Both the position numbers and the translations under genes were made by a program. A DNA stretch of 64,000 nt from Hygrophila difformis. Its lineage: Eukaryota > Streptophyta > Magnoliopsida > Lamiales > Acanthaceae. This document shows positions 1 through 10,143 of this stretch, piece by piece. How positions within the stretch are numbered: the first letter of the stretch is position 1; every line of letters starts with the position of its first letter. Below the pieces are notes generated by a model that was given only the letters and a program-made list of their open reading frames with translations, searched no databases and had not been told where the DNA came from. Location: assembly GCA_030278955.1 (NCBI GenBank), contig JAOANR010000015.1:37542487-37606486 (forward strand). The letters are read 5' to 3'.

Positions 1-125
1 ATTTGCTTTGCCATCTTCCTACAATCAACAAAACCAACATACCAAGAGTAAAGTGCTACCAAAATCACCAGAAAAATACCCACAATATATATCATTATCA
101 AGCACAAAATTCACACTATGAAATT

Positions 126-160
126 CCCCCACACCTAAAGTATGCTTGCCTCAAGCATAG
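126..160 (-). promoter_or_regulatory. Athila/Tat-type 3' purine-rich motif, distal copy
   Basis: Read on the minus strand, a GAGGCAAGCAT stretch is followed by TTTAGGTGTGGGGG. Related 3' ends of plant Athila/Tat elements carry the same GAGGACAA...GTGTGGGGG arrangement near the polypurine tract. Whether this copy or the one at 1,931-1,968 primed plus-strand synthesis cannot be decided here. Confidence 0.5.
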
Positions 161-1924
161 TCAAAAGAAGCCAAATTGAATCTTAGAGAATTTAAAATCA
201 ACAAGTCAATTCAAGTACAATCAAATCAATCCAACGTCAAACACATTAAGCCAACAACCTCTCAAGGGTAAAGTGTATACACTCCTCTCAATATCAAAGT
301 GTGGGTAAACATGTAAGCACTCAAGTAGTAAAGCAAAATGACAATCCCATAGCCTTGAATGAAAATCAAATTTCCCATGCAAAGATATATTACCCAACAT
401 TTAAAATCAAAGGGTCTTTCAAAAAGGGTTATAACGGGGCCATGGTAGGGGTAGGAAGAAAAATGAAATAGAAAGGCTAAAGTGAATGAGAGTACTTCCA
501 AAGAGTCATCATAGAAAACATCATAGCACATCATGGTTGCCATACCAAAACAAAACCAAGAGGTTCAAAAGAACAAAAATTACTTCTATTCTATCCTCCC
601 AAGGTTTTCCAAAATAAACACAAGACCAAAAGATCATCCATATACAACTTCTAAACAATCCCAAAATTTCCCAAGCAATGAACCAAACAAAACCAAAACT
701 TGCCAAACAATTTCTAGCAACTTTCATATATCCCCCTTTTTTTCTTTTTTTCTTTTTCTCTTTTTTTTTCGTGGGCTTCAATAGCTTAGTCACGTTTATT
801 AGAGGAATTCAGCAATCTAAAAAGTGCAGACGGAACTTCAACTCTATGTTCATAACACTAAGGTCAGAGGAACACGTGTCAAGCTATATCCATCCGCCGC
901 CCTTATATATATATATATATTTTTTTTTCTCTTTTTTTTATTTATATTTTTATAGGGGAATATGTATATACAAACATTCCTCAAATCATTCCAACAAAAT
1001 CCAACAAAATAGCTTGAGAATCCCAAAAACCAATTTCTAAGCTCTTTTTTTCTTTCTTCTTGCAACCAACACAAAGATTCAACCATGATGACTTATGAAA
1101 GCACTTCAATCACTAGGGTTCAAAAGCAATGGGTATGACAAAAAGAAAAGGCTTAATAGGCTAAGGGTTATATATAAACAAAGAAAATGGAATAAGGCTT
1201 AAAGTGGCTAACTAGGGATAAAAGTATGGGTTAAGGCCGCTGGACAGAGCTGCTGAAGTGATCGGAATGTGTTAATAATGTGAGAACTCTTATGGTAGCC
1301 TTCGGTTTTGTGTGTCTGTATATGGGGCATTTGAAACATTCTAATCTCTGTCTGTCTGAGCATGTAATATCAGTATTAGTATTTACAATTATGGCTGGCG
1401 AGATTTAGTGGGAGTGGTATTGGTTGTACTGATGTATTTGGTCCTTGTATTTGCTATGGTTGAGTAATAAAATCTTTTCCACAAAAAAAAAAAAAAAACT
1501 AGGGATAAAAGTATGGGTTAAGACCAAAAAGAAGGCTAAAAGGGTTATCCTAACGCCCTTATCATGTTCAAAACGTTGGATTCAATCAATGCAAGCTCAA
1601 CATGCATAATCAGTCAAGTTCTAGAATGTCAAAATAATTACCACATAATTCACACAAGAAAGAAATTTCCAAAAGCTTGTGATAAGTGTATTTTTCTTTT
1701 AGAAACAACAAGCATTTTGGAAAGAAGCTCAGATTCTCACATAGGTTCACAAAATAGTTGGCTTCACATGTTCAACGTCAAAAATCATCAATCATACTCA
1801 AAAGACTTGTCAACTTAAACCTCATAGACTCAATTCAGTCACATATTCACATCAAGTTCTACAAAAATTCACAAAAAATAGCTTGTAATTTTTTTAAAAA
1901 TTTTCACAGAAAATGGCAAGCAAT
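161..1924. other. Non-coding 3' region of element A
   Basis: Between the two GTGTGGGGG motifs the sequence is AT-rich and holds no ORF I would trust. It has a poly-T run near 730-772, an (AT)n tract near 905-920, and the poly(A) retroposon at 1,236-1,496. I see no other gene. Confidence 0.6.
1210..1522 (+). mobile_element. Poly(A) retroposon (5'-truncated LINE or retrotransposed 3' UTR) with target duplication
   Basis: A 261-bp insert at 1,236-1,496 ends in an AATAAA signal (about 1,466) and an A-rich tail. It is flanked by a perfect 26-bp direct repeat at 1,210-1,235 and 1,497-1,522, whose first two A may belong to the tail. Target duplication plus a 3' poly(A) is the signature of LINE-type target-primed reverse transcription. 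There is no internal ORF and no pol III box, so it is either the 3' end of a LINE or a copy of a cellular mRNA 3' UTR moved in trans. The source cannot be named from sequence alone. Confidence 0.8.
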
Positions 1925-1930
1925 ACTATT

Positions 1931-1968
1931 CCCTCCCCCACACCTAAATTCAACATTGTCCTCAATGT
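1931..1968 (-). promoter_or_regulatory. Athila/Tat-type 3' purine-rich motif, proximal copy
   Basis: On the minus strand ATTGAGGACAATG is followed by TTTAGGTGTGGGGGAGGG, just after the env-like ORF. It is a better match to the family motif than the copy at 126-160 and is a plausible PPT-like element. Confidence 0.55.
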
Positions 1969-2026
1969 AAGAAAAAAGATAAAGAGAATAGGACTTCCCT
2001 GGAATAGGTGGGGGCCAAGGTGTGGC

Positions 2027-3400
2027 TCACTGCCTCGAAGGGGGCGAGGGTGGGATGTTGAAGTGGTGGACGATAGCATTCATGGCATCTTTCATTTCCT
2101 TCATCTCTTCTTTCAGTCCCTTCAGCTCTTCTTTCACTCCCTTCAGCTCTTGCTTTTGTTGTGCTAGTTCATTGCTCAATTGATCGAATCGCACCTTGAA
2201 GTAGGCGGAAGATGGGCCTGGAGTGCCTCTCTCAGATGAAGAGGGAGGTGCAGGAGCTGGATGTGTAGGAACTGGCGGTGCACGGCTAGGGGAAGTGGTG
2301 ACTGGGACCCTTCGTCCATTGAAGTACATGGTGCCGTCATTTTCTGTGATAAACACTTTCATTGTCTTCAAAGCGGCCATGTCCAAAAATGTTGGAGAGC
2401 ATGCCCTGTGCAAATAAAGAGAAGCAAGATACTCATCAGAGGTGTCAGAAATTAGACCCAAATTAAGTGCGAAGTGTGTGATATAAGATCCATGAATGAG
2501 ATTTCTCCTTTTTGTAGATAGGACCGTGCCAAACTAATGAGCTCCAGTAGGCCAGATTGAGCTGTGGGCCATTTATCATCGACCATATCATAAAGAGTTC
2601 ACTTTTTGACACCACAGCTGCACCTTCCTTCTTCCCTATGATGTTGAAAGTAATGAATTTATGCATCAATATTAATATTGCATTACTCATATACTTAGAT
2701 TGTGCATAACGAGGGCGAAAGGAAAGGGATTTTTATGTGAGCATAGCCAGTCCCAAAAACTTAATATCTCTTTCTCAAAAGCAGGATCATAATCGCACAG
2801 GCTTCCTAAATATTCCACACTCTTAGCTTCCTCTTTAGAAATGACTCCCAATGCAAGATTAAAATCAATCAAAGAATGATGAAAAGTTTTGTTCATTAAT
2901 CTAATTTGAATGACATTGGGAGTAAGCAAATCAAATGTCTTTGGCAAATTGAACTCAAACGTAGAGTAAAATTCAAGCACAAGTTCAGTGATTGCCGGTG
3001 CATGTAAAGAAGCAAGTTTCGACCAACCGATGTTAGACAAGTATATGTTTACCTCATTGGTGAGTTGTAACATTTCAAGAGTGGGACTATGAAACATTTT
3101 ACCTGTGGTGATTTTCCTCTCTTTCTCTTGACACTGAACAAACCTGTCTTGGACCTTCTGATTGGTAAATTGAAGGTACTCTCCTATTGTTTCTTCCACA
3201 ACAACTTATTTTGCTCTTGAACGTGAACGCCCGGATGTGGAAGAGGAAGGCCCTTGGACAGGAATGATAGGAACCGTTGGTGTTGGTGTGGATGTGGTTT
3301 TCTTCTTAACTGGTGCCTTCTTTTTCTGTATGTCTCCTTTTGACTTTGCAATTTGTGGGCCACTTTTAGAAGAAGTGGCCTGATCCTTTGTTCTACCCAT
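2027..3400 (-). pseudogene. ATHILA/env-like ORF of element A, interrupted by stops
   Basis: One minus-strand frame runs from an ATG at 3,400 to 2,027 but is broken by a stop at 3,206-3,208, another at 2,687-2,689 and more between about 2,675 and 2,462. The N-terminus is basic and Ser/Pro/Thr-rich (GRTKDQATSSK...). The middle has the ATHILA family core (ELVLEFYSTFEF, SLIDFNLALGV). The C-terminus has a Pro-rich linker and a charged coiled coil (KEELKGLKEEMKEMKDAM) ending SPPSRQ. It lies downstream of pol, where Athila elements carry the env-like gene. Its biochemical role is unproven in the family. No signal peptide or clear membrane helix is visible. The ATG sits five bases after a good 3' splice site. 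Confidence 0.75.
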
Positions 3401-3405
3401 GTGAT

Positions 3406-3823
3406 CTGCACACATAAAATCACCACACAACAAGGTAGTCCCCACAAAATAGGCAGATTCCAACTTGCAGAATAGAGAACTTGCACAAAACGACCAAGTC
3501 AAGTGCTTAACAAAACAACACCCACATAGACAAATCCCAAATTCCACCACTTGCACGAGGACGAATATATACTTTGCACCAGAAAACACCATAATTTTTA
3601 CAATTAACAATGAATCAAAAGATGCCCTTTTTACAATTATCAATTCACACAAAATGGACAGATATTCCCACAAGCAATTCACAAGAAGGCAACAGAAGAC
3701 CCACAATTACAGTAAATCCAGAGCATGCTCTTCTCACACAAATTGAAAATCCACAAAATCAATTGAAAATCCACAAAATCCACGCAGTATTGCTCAGTTC
3801 TTCAAAAATTGAAAAGATTTTAC
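3406..3823 (-). other. Predicted intron upstream of the env-like ORF
   Basis: On the minus strand a donor (CCTTG|GTAAAA at 3,824/3,823) and an acceptor (TGTGTGCAG| at 3,406) bracket 418 bp of AT-rich sequence. Splicing would join a GC-rich leader to the env-like ATG at 3,400. This is prediction from splice consensus only. Confidence 0.45.
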
Positions 3824-4345
3824 CAAGGCAAAACAAAGGAAGAGAACAGGAGCAGCATTGGATCGAGATGACCGGAGCAGCGCTGACAAGGCCGGATCTC
3901 GCGCAGGGGTGGCGGAGGTGCTCGGATTCGCGGCTGCTCGGAACAGGGGTGGAGTCGGCGGCGGCGCTGGTTGAGTTCTTGAACAGGAGCGAACGGAGAG
4001 AGGTGGGCCGGATTTCGTACAGGGGCGGCGGACGTCGCTCGCGAACAGAGACAGGGAGGCGGAGAAGAGAGATGGTGGCGACGGCGGGCGCTCGCGAAGC
4101 AGCGACGGCCGGCGGTGGTGCGATTCGCGGCGGCGACTGAAGACGAGAGAGAGACAGAGGCGTTCAACTGAGAGAGAGAGAGCGGGAGAGAGATGGTGGC
4201 GGGTGCGGCGACGGGCGGCGATCGGAGTTGAGGAAGAAGATGATGGTGCGGGTGGTGCGAAGGTGTTGGATCGAAATTGGGAAGAGAGGTAGTACTTTGG
4301 GTGAAAGGGTAAAATGAATTGAGTTGGAGTAAATTAGGGTTTGGG
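3824..4345 (-). promoter_or_regulatory. Promoter and 5'-leader-like region for the env-like ORF
   Basis: On the minus strand a telo-box (AAACCCTAATTT, 4,331-4,342) is followed by a CT-rich stretch and a GC-rich leader (about 4,200-3,830). This looks like the 5' end of a plant housekeeping gene. It lies between pol and env, so it could drive env separately from the LTR. ORFs called in this GC-rich part lack an ATG and look like composition artefacts. Confidence 0.4.
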
Positions 4346-4734
4346 AGTCAGTTTTTGAGATTTAATTTCAGATTGGTTTGTGTAACTTAGTCATGGGCAT
4401 GAATAAGGAATATGTACCAATCTGGAATTTGGCCTCAAAACAGCTTGGCAAGTGGTTCTTAGTCATGGGCATGATTAAGGAGGGTGTACCAATCTTCTCC
4501 ATTGAAAATCCTCCTTCAAACACCTCCAATTGTTCCTTGATCAAAAAAAATATTTATCAATCTTCCACCTTCATATCTACAAAATCATAGAAAAAATGTC
4601 ATTTAGATATCAAAATTATATCAAAATATATTCATCAAAATAGGAAAATGTATAGTATCAAAATGGTTAGATTGCTTGGGTTGCCTCCCAAGAAGCGCTT
4701 TGTTTAAAGTCCTTGAGCTAGACTTTTTTCAACT
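4346..4734. other. Spacer between pol and the env promoter, with a short direct repeat
   Basis: AT-rich, no gene seen. It contains two imperfect copies of a 35-bp stretch (about 4,388 and 4,460) sharing TAGTCATGGGCATGA and TGTACCAATCT. Confidence 0.5.
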
Positions 4735-6417
4735 TCATCTCCCAATTTGTGCATCCACAAGGGACACCAATTCTATAGGCTCAATTGGAAATCCCTCATA
4801 ATATCGTTTGAGACGGTGCCCATTGACAACAAATTTCTTCTCCGTCTTCAAACTTTGAATCTCAACTACACCATAGGAAAATACTTTAGTAACAACAAAT
4901 GGTCCAATCCATATAGAACGTAACTTACCAGGAAAAAGTTTAAGTCTTGAATGATATAAAAGAACTTTTTGGCCAACTTCAAAACTTTTTCTGGAAATTT
5001 GTTGATTATGGAAGACTCTATTTTTCTCTTTGTATAACATGGCATTGTTATATGCCTCATTTCTTATTTCTTCCAATTCTTGAATTTGCAACTTCCTTTG
5101 GATCCCAGCCTCTTGAAGACTCATGTTGCACTTTTGTACTGCCCAAAATGCCTTGTGTTGTAACTCCACAGGTAAATGACATGGTTTTCCAAACACCAGC
5201 CTATAGGGAGACATCCCTATTGGTGTCTTGTAAGCTGTGCGGTAGGCCCATAATGCATCATCTAGTCTCAAGCTCCAATCTTTTCGATTTGGTTGGACTG
5301 TCTTCTCTAAAATGGACTTGATCTCTCGGTTAGACACTTCTGCTTGTCCATTGGTCTGTGGGTGGTATGAGGTTGACACCTTATGCAAAACACCATATTT
5401 CTTGAAAAGAGCTGTGATGGTCTTGTTGCAAAAATGAGTCCCTCTATCACTCACAATGGCTCTTGGCATCCCAAACCTAGAAAATACGTTAGACCTAAGG
5501 AAATCTGCAACAACTATTGAATCATTTGTCCGGGTGGCTTTAGCTTCCACCCATTTAGACACATAATCCACATATAAGAGAATATACAAATAACCATGTG
5601 AATTAGGGAAAGGACCCATAAAGTCTATACCCCAAACATCAAATATTTCAAGAAACATCATAGGGGTTTGAGGCATTTGATCACGAGAAGAAATATTACC
5701 TACTCTTTGGCATCTATCACATGACTTACAGAATATATATGCATCTTTGAATAGAGTAGGCCAAAAGAATCCACTTTCTAACACCTTCTTCGCAGTTCTT
5801 TGAGGTCCAAAATGTCCACCATATGCCATAGAATGACAAAATGCTAAAATGGATTGAAACTCACCTTCATCAACACACCTTCGAATAACTTGATCAGCAC
5901 AACGTTTCCAAAGGTAGGGATCATCCCAAATGTAGTATTTGGCATCACTCTTAAGCTTATCTCTTTTTGCTTTAGGCCAACCTGTAGGAAATTCAATAGT
6001 AACCAAGAAATTGACTATATCAGCATACCAAGGAGAAATAGCAGAGATAGAAAGAAGTTGCTCATCAGGAAAGGATTCCCGAATAGGAATCTCATTAGGC
6101 TCAGTGATTATGCGACTCAAATGATCAGCTACCAAATTCTCTGTTCCCTTTTTGTCATGAATTTCAATATCAAACTCCTGTAAAAGCAAAATCCATCTAA
6201 TCAACCTTGGTTTGGCCTCTTTCTTTCCCATCAAATATCTCAATGCTGCATGATCAGAAAAAGCAACTACTTTAGTTCCTAAAAGATATGATCTAAATGT
6301 ATCCAAAGCAAAAACAACAGCAAGCATTTTTTTTTCAGTTGTTGAATAATTTAATTGAGCCCCATTCAATGCTCGGGAAGCATAATAAATGACGTGGGAA
6401 GCTCTTCCAATTCTTTG
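4735..6417 (-). pseudogene. Element A pol: RNase H C-terminal part and integrase
   Basis: A long open stretch encodes the end of RNase H ([39 protein letters not shown]) and a complete integrase. The zinc-binding HHCC region ([15 protein letters not shown] ... CKSCDRCQR) and the catalytic triad ([26 protein letters not shown]) are all present. A GPF-type C-terminal module ([12 protein letters not shown]) and a basic tail follow. The 544-codon part ending at 4,735 is continuous. Upstream, a TGA at 6,418-6,420 interrupts RNase H just after AVGAVL, where the family normally has glycine. The integrase itself looks intact in sequence although the polyprotein is not. Confidence 0.85.
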
Positions 6418-7390
6418 TCACAAAACAGCCCCAACAGCAGTGTCACTTGCATCGCACATCAACTCAAATGCTAACTCCCAATTTGGTGGTTGAATCACTG
6501 GAGGGGTTGTGAGATGTTCCTTCAACTTGTTAAAGGCTTGCTTGCATTGATCATTGAACTCAAATGGCACATCTTTTTGCAGCAATCGAAACAATGGTGC
6601 TCCAATCTTGGAAAAGTCCTTAATGAATCGCTTATAGAAACCTATATGGCCTAAAAATCCACGAAGTTCTCGCACAGAACAAGGATAAGGTAGAGCATCA
6701 ATTAAATCAACTTTAGACTTATCTACCTCTATACCTTGTGATGACACTTTATGACCTAAAACAATGCCTTGTTCAACCATAAATTGACATTTTTCCCAAT
6801 TCAACACAAGATTAGTTTCAATGCATCGATTTAGAATCAAAGCCAAATTTCCTAGACATTCATAAAAGCTATTACCATGAACACTAAAGTCAGGGATAAA
6901 TGCCTCAATGATTTTCTCAACATATTCAGAAAAAATGCTCATCATACACCTTTGAAATGTGGCTGGGGCGTTGCAAAGTCCAAAAGGCATTCTTCTATAA
7001 GCAAACAATCCAAATGGGCATGTGAAAGAAGTCTTTTTCCTGATCCTCCGGTGCTATTTCAATCTGAAAATACCCTGAAAAACCATCTAGAAAGCAATAA
7101 TAAGCATGTCCAGATAATCTTTCAATCATTTGATCAATGAAAGGGAGAGGAAAATGATCCTTCTTTGTTACGCCATTTAGCTTACGGTAATCTATGCACT
7201 GTCTCCACCCAGTTTGCTTACGAATAGGAAGTTTCTCTCCACCTTTGTTCTCTTCAACAGTCACTCCAGCTTTCTTCGGGACAACTTGAACAGGGCTCAC
7301 CCGACTACCATCTGAGATAGGGTAGATGATGTCTGCATCAAGTAGCTTCATGACTTCTTTCTTCACTACTTCAGTCATAATCAGATTCAA
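6418..7390 (-). pseudogene. Element A pol: reverse transcriptase
   Basis: RT motifs run in order: KLLDADIIYPISDGSRVSPVQVV, CIDYRKLNGVTKKDHFPLPF, YYCFLDGFSGYFQI, then after a frameshift near 7,000 FAYRRMPFGLCNAPATFQRC. The catalytic box reads FIPDF at about 6,890, where Athila RTs carry two consecutive aspartates, so the first catalytic Asp is replaced. RNase H starts near 6,480 with ELMCDASDTAVGAVL. The frame changes from the 6,995-7,390 segment to the 6,418-7,008 segment. Non-functional on two counts. Confidence 0.85.
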
Positions 7391-8348
7391 CTTCCTTTGA
7401 GCTTGTCTGACGTGTTTGGCATTTTCTTCAAGTGTGATCCTGTGAGTACAAAAAGAAGGGATCTATGCCTCTTATATCTGCTATTGTCCATCCAATAGTT
7501 GTTTTGTGATCTCTAAGCACACGAACCAATTTCTCCTCTTGTTCGTTGTCAACTTTGAAGAGATGATCACTGGCAAAGTCTTTTCATCACCCAAGAACAC
7601 ATATTTCAAATTCTCTGGTAAAGGTTTCAACTCCAATTTAGGTGTCTGCATCACAGATGGATATAAACGTTCATTAGTTTCGGGAATGAAAATTGGAGCT
7701 ACTTCATACCTTTGTGGCTCTTGAGGAAGTGAGCCTAATTCTTTAACAACTCTTTCTATTTTCTTGCTCACAGCTATCTCCATCTCATTCTCTAGCTTGT
7801 GATGCTTTGTCAAAGTAATTTCCAATTCATCCTTGTTGGCTAATTCAAAATATTTCCTGCACCAAAGGATCAATAACATCAATCGAGTATAGAGCTTCAG
7901 AATCATCATGATGTCTAATAGCTTCGAAAAGATTGAAATGAATTTCTTCTCCATCAAATTCCAAGGTAAGTGTGCCTTTCTTCACATCAATCTTTGTTCC
8001 TGCAGTGTACATAAAAGGTCTTCCCAACAAAAGAGGAGGTGGGTTAAAGCAACGAGCATCATTCATATCCAAAACATAAAAATCAACAGGAAATATAACA
8101 TCATTCACTTGTACTAACATATCTTCAAGCATACCATCTGGATAAGCATTTGTTCTATCAGCAAGTTGTATAATAATTCCTGTTTCTTTTAATGGACCTA
8201 GATTTAGGGAATCATGCATTGATCTTGGCATAACATTTATTGCAGCAGCTAAATCTAGCATGGCTTTGCTCACCTCTTTTCCAATTTTGCAAGGAATTGA
8301 AAACATACCCGGATCACCTGTTTTAGGTGGGATTTTCCTTTTTATCAC
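7391..8348 (-). pseudogene. Element A pol: aspartic protease and protease-RT linker
   Basis: The protease (8,348-7,845) has IPPKTGDPGMFSIPC, the active-site region DLAAAINVMP and LLGRPFMYTAGTKIDVKKG. The active site DLA replaces the usual DxG/DTG-like triplet, a known Athila variation, though Ala in place of Gly may matter. The linker (7,957-7,481) contains PKLELKPLPENLKYVFLGDEKTLPVIIS, typical of Athila just before RT. Frame changes near 7,850-7,950 and again near 7,540, and the segment 7,391-7,480 is not open in one frame. Decayed. Confidence 0.8.
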
Positions 8349-8555
8349 AGCAGAGACACTCTCACCTGCTATTATATGCTCATCTCTCCTAAGCTTCCTC
8401 TTGTTGGTGCATAGATCCTTCTAGAACTTAGCATACTTAGGGATTTGATTGATAGCTTCAAGAAGTGGGATGTTCAATTGGACTTTCTTGAATATCTCAA
8501 GCATCTCTTTCCTCTTGTCCACCTTTGGAGCTTTTTTTAACCTATCAGGAAAAGG
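8349..8555 (-). pseudogene. Element A gag C-terminal tail
   Basis: On the minus strand the reading continues upstream of protease: PFPDRLKK, then RKEMLEIFKKVQLNIPLLEAI and QIPKYAKF, then a TAG, then KDLCTNKRKLRRDEH. This is the conserved Athila gag/pol hinge. At 8,550-8,556 it runs into LTR sequence of element B, so the rest of gag is gone. The break falls at the same PxRLK hinge where element C entered element B. Confidence 0.7.
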
Positions 8556-10030
8556 GTGGATTTTGGGAAAATAGAAGAAGAGTCAGCGATTAGGTCTCTT
8601 CTAGACTGAAAGGGTATGTGTTCTTATTGAGAGTCTAGTACCTGTTTAGGGAATGGTTTTCAAATTCATTATTTTTCAAAATTACTGTGTGTTGGGAATC
8701 TGGTATTAGATATTACACCGAGATGGGATCCACTTGGATTCAAATACAGTGTGATAAATAATTCTAGAGGAACAACACTCAGGCCTTGGTTATTTTCTAA
8801 GGTAGGGTTGAGTTCCTTTCAACTGCTATCCTTTTCTGCCAAAGCCTATTTTTGAGTCCTGAGTGAGTGCATCCGGAACGAACTAATTTATTAGTTCGTT
8901 TCATTAGTTTGTATCTCATAACCACCCGGAAGGAGGTGAACACTGCGAGCGGTTCACCGAGATCCGGGAATTCTTGATCCACGTCCGGTCATCATGACTG
9001 GGGGCTCTTCTTATACTACCAGGGTAACTCTTTTGAAACCTCCGAGTGATAGGATTTTAAATGCTTTCTTTACTGCTTTCTTTTAAACGCTTTCTTTAGA
9101 GGTCACTCGGATGTATTGAAAGTAGCGGAACTGCTTCTAGGTTTGAGAGTTATGGGATAGTTCAGGCTTGATTAGAAACTTTGGGTGTGACATGGGGGAA
9201 TGATAGCAGTACTTGGCACTTCAACTAATGATTTGTCAGGTGTTGCTTGTCCACCACGGATGAAATAACATACCCTGGCCGGGGCAGTTATGAATCTGTG
9301 GTATCTTAGAATTGGTGGTCATAAGAACATGTAAACTCATACTGTAAGTACCTGTCTGTTAAAGGGAACATAGTATTGAGAGCATGAGAACTAGCTATCT
9401 GACAAGATTATCCCAAACTAAGATCTGTGTATAAAATGGAAGTTTAACTGTGTTTTATCTAAAACTTGTCCAATTTTTATTCTTTTCTCCCTGTCCCTTC
9501 TGTCTATCTGATGAAACAGCTTCATAGCTAGCATAGCATAGATTTATAGCTTTCTTAGAATATTTTTACTGCTTCCATAGGATAATTTTATCTGCTTTCT
9601 AGACCTAATTTTAACTGCTTTTTAGCATAAGATTTACATGCTTTCTAGAATAGTTTTGACGTGCTTTGTAGAATAATTTTATTTGCTTTCATAGTTTAGA
9701 TTATATTCAGTCAAGTAGTTGATAGTTTAACTCCAAACTGATTAGAGCAATACGAGTGGAAAATCTAGTAAAACGACGTGGGACCTGCTTCTATCGCACA
9801 TCCTCGAGTGAACGATCCGGTCTTACCTATAAATTATTGCAATTTTTGACACCGTGCGCTTTCGGGCTACAGTTTCTTAACACGAGTAATAAAAACGTGA
9901 CAACCTATAAATATATCATTAATCCCAACTTCATCATCATAATTGGTTTCATTAAATAAAACTTAAACCGGGATTTGAGTATTAATCTATTTTCAAAAAT
10001 ACTCGTGGTGGGAAACTGTCAAAAGTTTCA
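8556..10030 (+). repeat. Element B left LTR, 5'-truncated
   Basis: Similar sequence recurs at 54,958-56,283 (same strand) and inverted at about 12,451-13,860 and 39,503-40,640 in element C. It ends GTCAAAAGTTTCA directly before the primer site. The 5' part of the LTR is missing; similarity begins at GATTTTGGGAAA near 8,560. ORFs in this stretch are short and lack support. Confidence 0.8.
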
Positions 10031-10048
10031 TGGCGCCGTTGCCGGGGA
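10031..10048 (+). other. Primer-binding site, tRNA-Asp type
   Basis: TGGCGCCGTTGCCGGGGA follows the LTR end TTTCA with no spacer. This is the tRNA-Asp-complementary site used by Athila-type plant elements. Identical sites occur at 29,138-29,155 (minus strand) and 56,284-56,301. Confidence 0.85.
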
Positions 10049-10143
10049 GATGCAGCGCCGTTTTATTCACCGACTCAATTCTAATCCGGGGAATGTACAG
10101 GTACTGTCATTTCTGAAACCGCTGTTTTATGCAACGAAGATAG

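Larger units (their letters stand above)
1..8555 (-). mobile_element. Element A: decayed Athila-type Ty3/gypsy retrotransposon, 3' part
   Basis: On the minus strand the order is gag tail, protease, RT, RNase H, integrase, then an ATHILA/env-like ORF, then two copies of the GTGTGGGGG motif typical of Athila/Tat 3' regions. That order and the [14 protein letters not shown] and DLAAAINVMP signatures fit the Athila lineage. The 5' LTR and most of gag are missing: at about 8,550 the gag hinge stops and LTR sequence of element B begins. The 3' LTR is not recognised and may lie left of the window. Several stops and frameshifts break both pol and env, so this copy is dead. Lineage assignment is strong; boundaries are approximate. 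Confidence 0.85.

Noticed and set aside
3820..4167. 115-codon minus ORF and 176-codon plus ORF over 3,610-4,167
   Set aside because: The minus ORF starts with TTG and is Arg/Ser/Pro-rich; the plus ORF is antisense to the presumed leader. Neither has a recognisable domain.
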